Of a DNA stretch of 64,000 nt, positions 42,357-51,629 are shown piece by piece (positions within the stretch are counted from its first letter, which is position 1; every line of letters begins with the position of its first letter). The stretch is from Streptomyces lucensis JCM 4490 (GTDB taxonomy: Bacteria; Actinomycetota; Actinomycetes; Streptomycetales; Streptomycetaceae), in the NCBI RefSeq assembly GCF_014650035.1, contig NZ_BMUE01000009.1:186001-250000 (forward strand). The letters run 5' to 3'. The notes beneath the pieces were generated by a model. It worked only from the letters and a program-made list of their open reading frames with translations. It did not search any database and was not told the origin of the DNA. A program made the position numbers and the translations under genes.

Positions 42357-43384
42357 AGCAGCACCGTCCCGGTCAGTACGGCGCCGGTCACGGCCAGCGC
42401 GAAGGTGGTGGGGGCGAAGCGGAACGCGAAGGCACGGCCGAAGGTGCCGGCCTGCATGGCGAAGAGCTTGAGGTCGATCATCGGGCCCACCACCAGGAAC
42501 ACCAGCTTGGCCGTCGGGGAGAACTGGGTGAGGGAGGCCGCGACGAACGCGTCCGCCTCCGAGCAGATCGACAGCAGTACGGCCAGCGCGGCGAGGGCGA
42601 GGACGGAGAACAGGGGGTTGCCGGCCGCCGTGCGCAGCCAGGTCGCCGGGGTCGCCGCCTTCAGCGTGGCCGCCGCCATCGCGCCGAGCACCAGGAAGCC
42701 GCCCGCGTGCACGGTGTCGTGCCGGACCGAGTTCCAGAAGGTCTCCCCCTTGGTGGCCCCCTCGTGCGCGCCGTGGGCGGATGGGCGCAGCCAGTCGGTA
42801 CGGCCCAGGCGCTGCCACAGCCAGCCCATCGCGCAGGCCACCAGCAGGCTCGCCAGGAACCGGGCGAGGACCATCTCCGGGTTCCGGGGGAAGGCGACGG
42901 CGGTCGCGGTCAGCACGATCGGGTTGATCGCGGGCGCGGACAGCAGGAAGGCGAGGGCGGCGGCGGGGGTCACGCCCCTGCGGACCAGAGCCCCCGCCAC
43001 CGGCACCGACGCGCACTCGCAGCCCGGCAGCACCGCGCCCGCGACCCCGGCGACGGGGACGGCCAGGGCCGGGTGGCGCGGGAGGGCGCGCGCGAAGAAG
43101 GAGGGCGGGACGAACACCGCGATCGCCGCCGACAGCAGCACGCCGAGGACCAGGAAGGGCAGCGCCTGGACGGTCACGGCGACGAACACCGTCATCCAGC
43201 TCTGCATCAGCGGACTGCCGAGGGCCCCGCGGATCGGGGACTGGGCGAGCACCGCCAGGACCAGGATCAGGGTCAGCACCAGCGGGGAACTGAGCCGCCG
43301 TCCTTCCACCCCGGGCTGCCGGCCGGAGGGACGCGCCGGGTCGCGGGCGTCGGCGCCGGGCGGGGCGTCTTCGGTGATGGCCAC
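42353..43384 (-). CDS. DUF318/UPF0718 family permease
   Basis: A 343-residue integral membrane protein with about eight helices. The family motif LPGCECASVPVAGALVRRG is present, as are AFLLSAPAINPIVLTATAVAF and the second-half repeat SICSEADAFVAASL ... VVGPMIDLKLFAM. The paired Cys-containing motifs suggest transport of a metal or thiol-reactive compound, but the substrate is unproven. The GTG at 43384 has GAGAGGTG 7 nt upstream. Operon with the TIGR03943 gene; divergent from the channel gene at 43498. Confidence 0.87.
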   Translation of the reverse strand: MAITEDAPPGADARDPARPSGRQPGVEGRRLSSPLVLTLILVLAVLAQSPIRGALGSPLMQSWMTVFVAVTVQALPFLVLGVLLSAAIAVFVPPSFFARALPRHPALAVPVAGVAGAVLPGCECASVPVAGALVRRGVTPAAALAFLLSAPAINPIVLTATAVAFPRNPEMVLARFLASLLVACAMGWLWQRLGRTDWLRPSAHGAHEGATKGETFWNSVRHDTVHAGGFLVLGAMAAATLKAATPATWLRTAAGNPLFSVLALAALAVLLSICSEADAFVAASLTQFSPTAKLVFLVVGPMIDLKLFAMQAGTFGRAFAFRFAPTTFALAVTGAVLTGTVLL

Positions 43385-43497
43385 GGGCGGACACCTCTCG
43401 GCTGTGTTGTTTCCCTCCCCACCGGTACGGGCGGTGTTGTCCGGGCGTTCAGCCCGCCGCTGGAACCGCCCTTCTCGCTGCAACAGTCTTCCTCCTC

Positions 43498-45375
43498 GTG
43501 GCGAGCGTTCCGTATCAAGGGGGGCCGGGGTCCCCGCCGGCGCACATGGTGGTGTGCGGTGACGACGGGCTCGCGCACCGGCTGGCCGCCGAGTTGCGCG
43601 GGGTCCACGGCGAGCGGGTCACCCTGGTGGTGCCGCCCAACGAGCGGACGGCCAGGCCTCCCGTGGTCGGGCGTCCCCGGGCCGCGTCGGCGCTGCTGGA
43701 CCGGATGGTCAGCGCGGCGGTCGGCCGCGGTGGCGGGCCGGCCGCTCCCGGCACGACGCCCGTGCCGGGCGGCGACGGCGGACGGGTGCTGGAGGCCGCC
43801 GAACTCACCGAGGCGGTCCTCGCCGAGGCGGGGGTGGAGCGGGCGGCCGCACTGGCCCTCGTGTACGACGACGACGAGACCAACATCCGGGCCGCGCTGA
43901 CCGCCCGTCGGATCAACCCCCGGCTGCGGCTCGTCCTGCGGCTGTACAACCGGCGGCTGGGCCAGCACATCGAGGAACTCCTCGACCAGGCGGCCGTGCT
44001 GACGGGCGGGGACGGCGAAGGCGGCGAGGGCGGCGGCCAGGACGCGTCCACGACCGTGCTGTCCGACGCGGACACCGCCGCCCCCGTGCTGGCCGCCACC
44101 GCCGTCGCCGGGACCGGCAAGGTCGTCCAGACCGAGGGACTGCTGCTGCGGGCCGTGGAGCGGCTGCCGGCCGCGGACGGGACGGTCGCCGGTACCGGGC
44201 TGTGCACCCTGGCGCTGCTCTCCGGGTCCGGCGCCGAACCCGCCGGGGGCGGCGCCGACGGCAACGGGGAGCACGAACCGCGGCTGCTGCCGGACGACCA
44301 GGAGGTGCTGCGGGCCCGCGGGCGGGCGGCCATGGTGCTGGAGCGGATGACGTCGGCCGGCGGGGCGGAGTCGGCCGTGCCCGGCCTCGCGGTGCGGGCC
44401 GTGCCGCCGCTCGCCTCGCTGTTCTCGCGGCGGCTGCTGTGGTCCCTGGCGGGCATGGTGGGCTGTGTGGTGGCGCTCGCCGTGGCCCTGTCGCTGGTGA
44501 CGGACATCCACCCGCTGCGGGCCTTCTACCTCACGCTGCTGGACATGTTCGCGATCGACGACCCGGCCATCGGGCAGTCCCTCGGCCGGCAGATCCTGCA
44601 ACTCCTCTCCGGTCTGGTCGGGTTGCTACTGCTGCCGGTTCTGCTGGCGGCCGTCCTGGAGGCGCTGGGCACCTTCCGGACCGCCTCCGCGCTGCGCAAA
44701 CCGCCGCGCGGTCTGGGCGGGCACGTGGTACTGCTCGGGCTCGGCAAGATCGGCACGCGCGTGCTGGCCCGGCTGCGGGAACTGGGTGTCCCCGTGGTGT
44801 GCGTGGAGTCCGACCCGGAGGCGCGCGGCCTCGCGACCGCGCGCCGGCTGCGGGTGCCGGTGGTCCTCGGGGACGTCACGCAGGAGGGCGTGCTGGAATC
44901 GGCGAAGATCCACCGGGCGTACGCCCTGCTCGCGGTGACCAGCGCCGACACCACCAACCTGGAGGCCGTCCTCGCCGCCCGCAGCGTGCGGCCCGACCTG
45001 CGGGTGGTGCTGCGGCTCTACGACGACGACTTCGCCACCGCCGTGTACCGGACGCTGCGGGCCGCGTACCCGCAGGCGCTGACCCGCAGCCGCAGCGTCA
45101 CGCACCTGGCCGCGCCGGCGTTCGCCGGGGCGATGCTCGGCCGGCAGGTGCTGGGGGCGATCGCCGTGGAGCGCAGGGTGCTGCTGTTCGCCGCCGTCGA
45201 CGTGGACGGGCACCCGCAGCTGGAGGGCCGGACCGTCGGGGAGGCCTTCCGGGCCGGGTCCTGGCGGGTGCTGGCGCTGTCGGGACGGACGGACACGTCC
45301 CCCGGACACGTGCTGTCGAAGGGGGACCGGGTCGTCGTCGCCGCCACGCGGCGCGGGCTCGCGGAGCTGCGGTGA
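43498..45375 (+). CDS. RCK/TrkA-N domain ion-channel-like protein
   Basis: A 625-residue protein. It has an N-terminal TrkA-N-like Rossmann domain (HMVVCGDDGLAHRLAAEL), a Gly-rich insert, a central membrane part of two helices with a re-entrant pore-like segment at about residues 310-400, then a second TrkA-N domain (HVVLLGLGKIGTRVLARL) and a TrkA-C-like end. The order resembles CASTOR/POLLUX-type or bacterial RCK potassium channels. The start is uncertain: GTG at 43498 lacks a good ribosome-binding site, and an ATG lies 48 nt further in. Confidence 0.8.
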   Translation: MASVPYQGGPGSPPAHMVVCGDDGLAHRLAAELRGVHGERVTLVVPPNERTARPPVVGRPRAASALLDRMVSAAVGRGGGPAAPGTTPVPGGDGGRVLEAAELTEAVLAEAGVERAAALALVYDDDETNIRAALTARRINPRLRLVLRLYNRRLGQHIEELLDQAAVLTGGDGEGGEGGGQDASTTVLSDADTAAPVLAATAVAGTGKVVQTEGLLLRAVERLPAADGTVAGTGLCTLALLSGSGAEPAGGGADGNGEHEPRLLPDDQEVLRARGRAAMVLERMTSAGGAESAVPGLAVRAVPPLASLFSRRLLWSLAGMVGCVVALAVALSLVTDIHPLRAFYLTLLDMFAIDDPAIGQSLGRQILQLLSGLVGLLLLPVLLAAVLEALGTFRTASALRKPPRGLGGHVVLLGLGKIGTRVLARLRELGVPVVCVESDPEARGLATARRLRVPVVLGDVTQEGVLESAKIHRAYALLAVTSADTTNLEAVLAARSVRPDLRVVLRLYDDDFATAVYRTLRAAYPQALTRSRSVTHLAAPAFAGAMLGRQVLGAIAVERRVLLFAAVDVDGHPQLEGRTVGEAFRAGSWRVLALSGRTDTSPGHVLSKGDRVVVAATRRGLAELR

Positions 45376-45429
45376 GCCCTCCGGGAGGCGAAGCCCCCCG
45401 GAGGCACGGCGGACGCTCCCCGAGAATGC

Positions 45430-47247
45430 CTAGCCGGCCAGGTGCTTCGCCGCGAACTCCATCTCCAGTCTCAGCTGCTTGATCCGCTCGTCCACCACCA
45501 GTGAGCCGTGCCCGGCGTCGTAGCGGTAGACCTCATGGATCGCGCCCCGGCTCTCCAGTCGCTTGACGTAGTTGTCGATCTGGCGGATCGGGCAGCGGGG
45601 GTCGTTGACGCCCGCCGAGATGTAGACCGGGGCCTGGACCCGGTCGACGTAGGTCAGCGGGGAGGACGCCTCGAAGCGCTCGGGGACCTCCTCGGGGGTG
45701 CCGCCCAGCAGGGTGCGGTCCATGGCCTTGAGGGCCTCCATCTCGTCGTGGTACGCGGTCACGTAGTCCGCGACCGGCACCACCGCGATGCCCACCGACC
45801 AGGCCCCGGGCTGGGTGCCGAGGCCGAGCAGGGTGAGGTAGCCGCCCCAGGAGGCGCCGGTGAGCACCAGGCGCCCGGGGTCGGCGAGGCCGGAGGAGAC
45901 CGCCCACTCGCGCACCGCGGCCACGTCCTCCAGCTCGATCAGCCCGACCCGGTGCTTGAGGGCGTCCGTCCAGGCGCGGCCGTAGCCGGTGGAGCCCCGG
46001 TAGTTGACGCGGATCACCGCGTACCCGTGGTCGACCCAGGCGGCCGGGCCGGCCGCGAAGGAGTCGCTGTCGTGCCAGGTCGGGCCGCCGTGCAGGTCGA
46101 AGACCGTGGGCAGCGGGCCCGTGGCACCGGCCGGCTTCTGGACCAGGGCGTGGATGCGGCCGCCCGGGCCCTCCACCCACACGTCCTGGACCGCCACCGA
46201 CGGCGGGCACGCCATGCCGGGCGGGTCCAGGACGACGCGGCCGGACGTCGAGCGCACCGCCGGCGGCTCGGCGGCCGAGGACCACAGGTACTCGACGCTG
46301 CCGTCGGGGCGGGCCGTCGCCCCGGAGACCGTGCCGGGCGGGGTGGGGATGCGGGTCGCCTCGCGCGCCGCGAGGTCGTAGCGCAGCAGCTCGCTGCGGG
46401 CCTCGAAGCTGTGCACGATGAGGAGGGCCGAGCCGTCCGGACACCACTCGGCGCTCACGTCGCCGGGCAGGTCGAGGACCAGGTCCGTCTCCGTGCCCGT
46501 GGCCACGTCCCACACCAGCGGTTCCCAGCGGCCCCGGCGCTGATGGCCGATGAGCAGCCGGGTGTCGCCGTCGACGGGTGCGAAGCCCAGCACCTCCAGG
46601 CCCAGCTCCTCGGTGCCGCCCTCGGTGTCGTCCAGTTCGGCGACCGCCGAGCCGTCGGGGCGCAGCACGCGCAGTGCCGCGTGCATGGCGTCACCGTGCT
46701 CGGTGTGCTCGATGGCGATCAGCGAGCCGTCGTGGGAGAGGTCGCCGACGCCCGCGGACTCGCGGTGCCGGTAGATCTCGACCGGCTCCTCGCCCTCGCG
46801 CGCGAGGTGGACGGTCGTGCCGTCCTCGTCCGTGGAGCGGCCGACGACCGCCGTGCGGCCGTCGCGGGACAGGGCCAGACCGGCCGGGTAGGACGGGGCG
46901 AGGCCCGGGACGGCCGGCGCGTTCTCCCCGCCCTCGAAGGGCTGGCGGCGCCAGATGCCGAACTCGTCGCCGTCCTTGTCGTCGAACCACCAGATCCAGG
47001 CGCCGTCCGGGGAGAGCACACCGTCCGTCGTGCCGTTGGGCCGGTCCGTCGCCTGCCGCTGCTCGCCCGTCGTGCGGTCCCAGGCGTACAGCTCGTACGT
47101 GCCCGTCGCGTTCGACACGAACAGGGAGCGGTCCGGCGCGTCCTCCGCCCAGTCGGGCAGCGACACCCGCGGCGCCCTGAAGCGCCTCTCCCAGTCCGGC
47201 ATGTCCGGTGTGCCCGGCGTCCTGCTCTCACTCATCGCCCCAGTCAT
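45430..47247 (-). CDS. S9 family peptidase (prolyl oligopeptidase type)
   Basis: A 605-residue serine peptidase without a signal peptide. Residues ~30-340 are a beta-propeller (FVSNATGTYELYAWDRTTGE, DGVLSPDGAWIWWFDD). The C-terminal alpha/beta-hydrolase domain has the nucleophile in TGASWGGYLTLLG, the Asp in SAGVNDPRCP and the His in DAGHGSLV. It likely cleaves small peptides or acyl-peptides in the cytosol. The start is ATG at 47247 or 47235; the ribosome-binding site does not decide. Confidence 0.92.
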   Translation of the reverse strand: MTGAMSESRTPGTPDMPDWERRFRAPRVSLPDWAEDAPDRSLFVSNATGTYELYAWDRTTGEQRQATDRPNGTTDGVLSPDGAWIWWFDDKDGDEFGIWRRQPFEGGENAPAVPGLAPSYPAGLALSRDGRTAVVGRSTDEDGTTVHLAREGEEPVEIYRHRESAGVGDLSHDGSLIAIEHTEHGDAMHAALRVLRPDGSAVAELDDTEGGTEELGLEVLGFAPVDGDTRLLIGHQRRGRWEPLVWDVATGTETDLVLDLPGDVSAEWCPDGSALLIVHSFEARSELLRYDLAAREATRIPTPPGTVSGATARPDGSVEYLWSSAAEPPAVRSTSGRVVLDPPGMACPPSVAVQDVWVEGPGGRIHALVQKPAGATGPLPTVFDLHGGPTWHDSDSFAAGPAAWVDHGYAVIRVNYRGSTGYGRAWTDALKHRVGLIELEDVAAVREWAVSSGLADPGRLVLTGASWGGYLTLLGLGTQPGAWSVGIAVVPVADYVTAYHDEMEALKAMDRTLLGGTPEEVPERFEASSPLTYVDRVQAPVYISAGVNDPRCPIRQIDNYVKRLESRGAIHEVYRYDAGHGSLVVDERIKQLRLEMEFAAKHLAG

Positions 47248-47396
47248 GCGCCCATATTGCCTGGCCGCGCCGACAATTGGGTGGCGGGTGTGCGCAGCCT
47301 GTGGACAACTTCGCGACCGTGGACGCACGGACCCTCCCCGGACCGGCTCCGCCCGACCCGGACCCGCGGGCGGTGGCGCGGCGCGGGAGCCGTACC

Positions 47397-48197
47397 GTGG
47401 AGGGCGTGTACCGGTTTCTGCTGACTCCCCGCTGGTGGGGCATCAACGTCTTCGTGCTGCTCGCCGTCCCGTTCTGCGTCTTCATGGGGTCCTGGCAGCT
47501 GAGCCGGTTCGAGGGGCGGGTGCAGGACCACCGCGCCGCGTCCGAGCAGGCCGCCTACGGCCGGGACGACGCCGCGCGGCCGCTGGAGCGGATGCTGCCC
47601 GTCGACAAGAGCACCTCGGGGCGGCGGGTCACCGCGAGCGGCCGGTACGGCGAGCAGCTCCTGGTGCCCGGGCGGGAGCTGGACGGCAAGCGCGGTTTCT
47701 ACGTCCTCACCCTGCTGCGCACCGGTTCCGGCAAGGCCCTGCCCGTGGTGCGGGGCTGGCTGCCGGGCACGGCGGACGCGGCGAAGGCGCCCGCGCCGCC
47801 GGCCGGTGAGGTCACCGTCACCGGCGCGCTGCAGGCGTCCGAGACGCCGGGGGACAACGGGGTCGGCGCCGGCGGCGGGCTGCCCGCGGGGCAGACGGGC
47901 GCGATCAGCGCGGCGTCGCTGGTCAACCTGGTGCCGTACCGGCTCTACGACGCCTGGGTCACCCTCGACCGGGCCGATTCCGGGATGACGGCCGTGCCCG
48001 CGGTCGCGCCGAACGGGACCGGGCTGGATCTGAAGGCGTTCCAGAACCTCGGCTACACCGGGGAGTGGTTCGTGTTCGCGGGCTTCGTGGTGTTCATGTG
48101 GTTCCGGCTGCTGCGGCGGGAGGTGGAGTTCCAGCGGGACGCCGCGCTGGGCCTGGTCCCGCAGGAACCGGGACGGACGCCGGTGGCGAGCGGCTGA
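47397..48197 (+). CDS. SURF1 family cytochrome oxidase assembly protein
   Basis: A 266-residue inner-membrane protein with the SURF1 layout: helix 1 (INVFVLLAVPFCVFMGSWQL) followed by the conserved GSWQLSRFEGR, an outer domain with RRVTASGRYGEQLLVPGR and LPVVRGWLPG, and helix 2 (EWFVFAGFVVFMWFRLLRRE). SURF1 proteins help heme insertion into cytochrome c oxidase. The GTG at 47397 has GGGAG 7 nt upstream; another GTG lies 9 nt later. Confidence 0.9.
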   Translation: MEGVYRFLLTPRWWGINVFVLLAVPFCVFMGSWQLSRFEGRVQDHRAASEQAAYGRDDAARPLERMLPVDKSTSGRRVTASGRYGEQLLVPGRELDGKRGFYVLTLLRTGSGKALPVVRGWLPGTADAAKAPAPPAGEVTVTGALQASETPGDNGVGAGGGLPAGQTGAISAASLVNLVPYRLYDAWVTLDRADSGMTAVPAVAPNGTGLDLKAFQNLGYTGEWFVFAGFVVFMWFRLLRREVEFQRDAALGLVPQEPGRTPVASG

Positions 48198-48304
48198 GCG
48201 ACGCCCTCCGGGGGCGGGGTGCGCGGCCGCGCCCGGGTCCTTCGCCGGGACCGCGCCTGTCAGGCCCGCCCGCGCCTGATCCGTCCTGATCAGGGCGCCA
48301 GACC

Positions 48305-49507
48305 CTACGCCCCCGCCAGCACTCCGGTGTAGTACACCGTGCCCGCGCAGGCGTGGGGGACGACCGCCGACGCCGACGGGGACCCGGCCTGGGCGGTGTG
48401 GGTGATCAGGATGCTGCCGTCGGCCGTGCCGCCGTCCTCGGCGACCAGCTGGGCGGACGGCCCGGAGGAGGTGCTGCCGGTGTCGGTCGTGCCGCCGGCG
48501 GACCCGGTCTCGCCGGTGGGCGTCGGGTCCGGGGAGGGGCCGCCGGTGTCCGAACCGGTGCTGCCGCCGCCGGTGGTGGGGCAGGTCTCCGAGGGCACGA
48601 AGGCGAACCTCTCCTCGTAGGCCGCGCCCGGCTTCAGGACCAGTGCGGCGACCTCCTGGGAGGGGTCGGGCAGGCTCGTCGCCGCGTCCCCGGCCGCGTG
48701 CCGGGCGGCACCGACCTTGGACTGGTCGGCCGCGCCCTGGGCCGTCGGGGAGACGGAGCCCGCGCCGCCGACGGTGCAGGCGGCGCCGGAGATGTTGGTG
48801 ACGCGGAAGGTGCCGTAGACGATGCCCGCGGAGTCGGGCGCGTCGGCCGTCGCGGTGGCGGAGCCCAGCTGGGCCGCCGTGCACACCGGGGCGTTCGTGG
48901 AAAGGGTGGCGGACGGGTCGGCGCCGGCGCTCGCACCGCCGGAGGCCGAGCCGTGCTCCCCCTTGTCCTCGGGCTTGCCGGTCTCCTTGCCGGGCTTGAC
49001 GCTGGTGCTGTCGCCCCCGTGCTTGCCGCCCGGGGTGCCGTTCTTGTCCTTGCCCTGGCCAGTGCCGCCCTGGGCCTGGGAGGACTGCCCGGCCATGGCG
49101 GTGTTGGGGTCGGAGCCGCTCGCGTTGGAGACGTGGACGAGGGCGGGGATCGCGGTGCCGATGAACAGGGCCGCGGCGGCCATGCCGACGACGGCCTGCC
49201 GCTTGCGGGCCCGCCGGGCGGGGACGGCCCTGCGCAGGTGTTCGAGCGTGCCGGCGCGCGGCTGCAGGTCGTCGACCGCGGAGTGCAGCAGCCGGCGCAG
49301 GTCCGGCTCGTCGGAGCCGGAGCCGGAGATGTCCGGGATGAGCCCCTCGGGGCCCTTTTCGTCGGGGCCGTGGTTCACAGTTGCGTTCCCAGCGTGCGCA
49401 TGGTTGTGCTCTTGTTCGTGCTTCGTCGGTTCCTGCCGGGCGTGGGGCTCGTGGCGTTCGCGGGAGGACCCGGCCCCCCGGGCGCCGTCGTCGGCGCGCC
49501 CGCTCAT
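48305..49507 (-). CDS. Membrane protein co-translated with sigma factor; candidate regulator
   Basis: A 400-residue single-pass protein. The N-terminal cytosolic part is His-rich (HEPHARQEP ... HEQEHNHAHAGN), then a short helical segment (PDLRRLLHSAVDDLQPRAGTLEHLRRAV). A membrane helix lies near residues 108-128 (VVGMAAAALFIGTAIPALV). The outer part has a Gly/Ser/Lys linker, then a DUF4232-like domain with conserved cysteines (APVCTAAQLG, GAACTVGGAG). Its start overlaps the sigma-factor stop (ATGA at 49504-49507). The position suggests sigma-factor control, but the zinc anti-sigma motif is absent. Confidence 0.75.
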   Translation of the reverse strand: MSGRADDGARGAGSSRERHEPHARQEPTKHEQEHNHAHAGNATVNHGPDEKGPEGLIPDISGSGSDEPDLRRLLHSAVDDLQPRAGTLEHLRRAVPARRARKRQAVVGMAAAALFIGTAIPALVHVSNASGSDPNTAMAGQSSQAQGGTGQGKDKNGTPGGKHGGDSTSVKPGKETGKPEDKGEHGSASGGASAGADPSATLSTNAPVCTAAQLGSATATADAPDSAGIVYGTFRVTNISGAACTVGGAGSVSPTAQGAADQSKVGAARHAAGDAATSLPDPSQEVAALVLKPGAAYEERFAFVPSETCPTTGGGSTGSDTGGPSPDPTPTGETGSAGGTTDTGSTSSGPSAQLVAEDGGTADGSILITHTAQAGSPSASAVVPHACAGTVYYTGVLAGA

Positions 49508-50187
49508 GCCGGTTCCTCCATGGCCACCCGCAGCGCGGCGATGCCCCGCGAGCCGTACGCCTTGACCGAGCCCAGGGATATCCCGAGGGTCTCGGCGACC
49601 TGGGCCTCGGTCATGTCCGCGAAGTAGCGCAGCACGAGGACCTCGCGCTGGCGGCGCTGCAGCCCCTTCATGGCCTTGATGAGGTCGCGCCGCTCCAGCT
49701 GGTCGTAGGCGCCCTCCTCGGCGCTCGCCATGTCCGGCATCGGCTTGGAGAGCAGTTTCAGGCCGAGTATGCGGCGGCGCAGCGTGGACCGGGAGAGGTT
49801 GACGACCGTCTGCCGGAGGTAGGCGAGGGTCTTATCGGGGTCGCGGACGCGCTGGCGGGCCGAGTGGACCCGGATGAACGCCTCCTGGACGACGTCCTCG
49901 CAGGAGGCGGTGTCGTCGAGGAGGAGCGCCGCGAGACCCAGCAGCGAGCGGTAGTGGGCCCGGTAGGTCTCGGTGAGGTGGTCGACTGTCGTGCCGACGG
50001 CCGCGGGAGCCGTGGCGGCCGCGGTGTCGTCGGAACCGTCACGCTGACTGGGTATGCGGGTCGGCCGCGCTGCGGGCATGGGGGCGATCACCGGCATGCC
50101 GCCGGGCGTCCGGGGCCGGAGCGCCGTGCGGGGCGGTCGCAGCGCCGTACCGCTCCGGGCCGCACTGAGTTCGAGTACCTCTGCCAC
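49504..50187 (-). CDS. SigE-family ECF-like RNA polymerase sigma factor
   Basis: A 227-residue sigma factor of the Streptomyces SigE-family type. An unstructured N-terminal ~65 residues precede region 2 (YRSLLGLAALLLDDTASCEDVVQEAFIRVH) and region 4 (LQRRQREVLVLRYFADMTEAQVAETLGISLGSVKAYGSRG). No extracytoplasmic extension. GTG start at 50187. Co-translated with the downstream membrane protein, its likely partner. The promoter should lie in 50188-50392. Confidence 0.92.
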   Translation of the reverse strand: MAEVLELSAARSGTALRPPRTALRPRTPGGMPVIAPMPAARPTRIPSQRDGSDDTAAATAPAAVGTTVDHLTETYRAHYRSLLGLAALLLDDTASCEDVVQEAFIRVHSARQRVRDPDKTLAYLRQTVVNLSRSTLRRRILGLKLLSKPMPDMASAEEGAYDQLERRDLIKAMKGLQRRQREVLVLRYFADMTEAQVAETLGISLGSVKAYGSRGIAALRVAMEEPA

Positions 50188-50392
50188 GCCAGTTGGACAC
50201 GCTTCCCCCCGTCAGGGTTGTACGTGCCGGGCGTCACATGTGCGACCACCGACGGTGCCTCAAGAGCCGTCATCCGCCCCGCTCTTCCGCTATGTCCCAT
50301 TTGAACGGGCGTCCCCACGCCCCGATCACGGCGTCCCCACGCCAGGATCGTCACGTCCCCAGGTCTCGCGAAGGTGACCGCAAAGACGCTCG

Positions 50393-50420
50393 CCGCCGGG
50401 TGCGCGGTTGCACCCGGCGG
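50393..50420. terminator. Perfect 11-bp hairpin upstream of sigma factor gene
   Basis: Arms CCGCCGGGTGC and GCACCCGGCGG flank a 6-nt loop; AAAGGAAAAT follows. It may act as terminator or boundary element between asd and the sigma-factor transcript. Confidence 0.55.
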
Positions 50421-50517
50421 AAAGGAAAATCCTCTGTCGCCGCACGGCCCGGTTCAAGTGGTCCGGACCATGCTTCTGACCACATTTCTTACGGAGATCC
50501 TACGAAGGTACGCGCTT

Positions 50518-50546
50518 GCACCCGGCGTCTTTGCGGCGCCGGGCGC
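50518..50546 (-). terminator. Terminator after asd
   Basis: Arms GCACCCGGCG and CGCCGGGCGC pair over 10 bp with one G-T pair, with a 9-nt loop. It lies 25 bp after the asd stop in the direction of transcription. Confidence 0.65.
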
Positions 50547-50570
50547 GCCCCGGGGAAGGTTGCGCCGCCC

Positions 50571-51629
50571 TCAGGCCAGCTCCGCCGCGATCAGCTCCGC
50601 GATCTGCGCCGTGTTCAGCGCGGCTCCCTTGCGCAGGTTGTCCCCGCACACGAAGAGCTCCAGCGCGGTCGGATCGTCCAGCGCGCGCCGTACCCTGCCG
50701 ACCCAGGTGGGGTCGGTGCCCACGACGTCGGCGGGCGTCGGGAACTCCCCGGCGGCCGGGTCGTCGCACAGCACCACTCCGGGCGCCGTGGCGAGGATCT
50801 CGCGGGCGCCGTCGACCGTCACCTCGCCCTGGAAGCGGGCGTGGACGGTGAGCGAGTGCGTGGTGATCACCGGCACCCGGACACAGGTGACGGCGACCGG
50901 CAGGGCGGGCAGTCCGAGGATCTTGCGGGACTCGTCCCGCACCTTCATCTCCTCCGACGACCAGCCGTCCTCCCGGAGCGATCCGGCCCACGGGACGACG
51001 TTCAGGACGACCGGCTCGGGGAACGGCCCGGTGTCGTCGCCGACGGCCCGCCGTACGTCTCCCGGCTTGGTGCCCAGTTCCGTGCCGGCCACCAGGGACA
51101 GCTGGGACCTGAGCGTCTCCACCCCGGCCCGGCCGGCCCCGCTCACCGCCTGGTACGACGAGACCACCAGCTCGCGCAGCCCGAACTCGGCGTGCAGCGC
51201 GCCCAGGGCGACGATCATCGTCAGGGTCGTGCAGTTGGGGTTGGCGACGATCCCGCGGGGGCGGGTCCGTACCGCGTGCGCGTTGACCTCGGGCACCACG
51301 AGCGGCACGTCCGGGTCCATCCGGAAGGCGCCGGAGTTGTCGACGACGACCGCGCCGCGCCCGGCGGCGATCGGTGCCCACTCGGCGGCCACCTCGTCCG
51401 GCACGTCGAACATCGCGACGTCGACCCCGGCGAAGGCGTCCTCGCTCAGGGCCACCACCTCGACGTCCTCCCCGCGCACGGCCAGCTTGCGGCCGGCCGA
51501 GCGGGGGGAGGCGATCAGGCGGATCTTGCCCCAGATGTCCGCGCGCTGGGACAGGATCTGGAGCATGACCGCGCCGACGGCCCCGGTCGCGCCCACGACC
51601 GCGAGCGTCGGCTTGCCGGTCGGTGCCAT
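50571..51629 (-). CDS. asd: Aspartate-semialdehyde dehydrogenase
   Basis: Reduces aspartyl-phosphate to aspartate semialdehyde with NADPH, the second step toward lysine, threonine, methionine and diaminopimelate. The 352-residue protein has the Rossmann motif VVGATGAVGAVML near residues 11-23, the active-site Cys in VANPNCTT, the substrate-binding YQAVSGAGRAGVE, and a late His in TTHSLTVHARF. ATG at 51629 overlaps the aspartate kinase stop by one base (TAATG), so both are co-translated. Confidence 0.95.
   Translation of the reverse strand: MAPTGKPTLAVVGATGAVGAVMLQILSQRADIWGKIRLIASPRSAGRKLAVRGEDVEVVALSEDAFAGVDVAMFDVPDEVAAEWAPIAAGRGAVVVDNSGAFRMDPDVPLVVPEVNAHAVRTRPRGIVANPNCTTLTMIVALGALHAEFGLRELVVSSYQAVSGAGRAGVETLRSQLSLVAGTELGTKPGDVRRAVGDDTGPFPEPVVLNVVPWAGSLREDGWSSEEMKVRDESRKILGLPALPVAVTCVRVPVITTHSLTVHARFQGEVTVDGAREILATAPGVVLCDDPAAGEFPTPADVVGTDPTWVGRVRRALDDPTALELFVCGDNLRKGAALNTAQIAELIAAELA

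Larger units (their letters stand above)
50188..50570. other. Intergenic region between sigma factor and asd
   Basis: 383 bp without a gene. It holds two hairpins (50393-50420 and 50518-50546) and the probable sigma-factor promoter. The words CCGCAAAGACGC and CCGGGTGC occur in both orientations here, making a long inverted arrangement about 150 bp across. Confidence 0.55.

Noticed and set aside
43385..43497. Zur- or metal-box in the permease/channel spacer
   Set aside because: I looked because related permeases may handle metals, but no convincing AT-rich palindrome is present.
40017..43562. 1181-codon plus-strand open frame
   Set aside because: It is antisense to the permease pair and out of frame with nadE, with low-complexity Arg/Pro/Ala residues and no domains.
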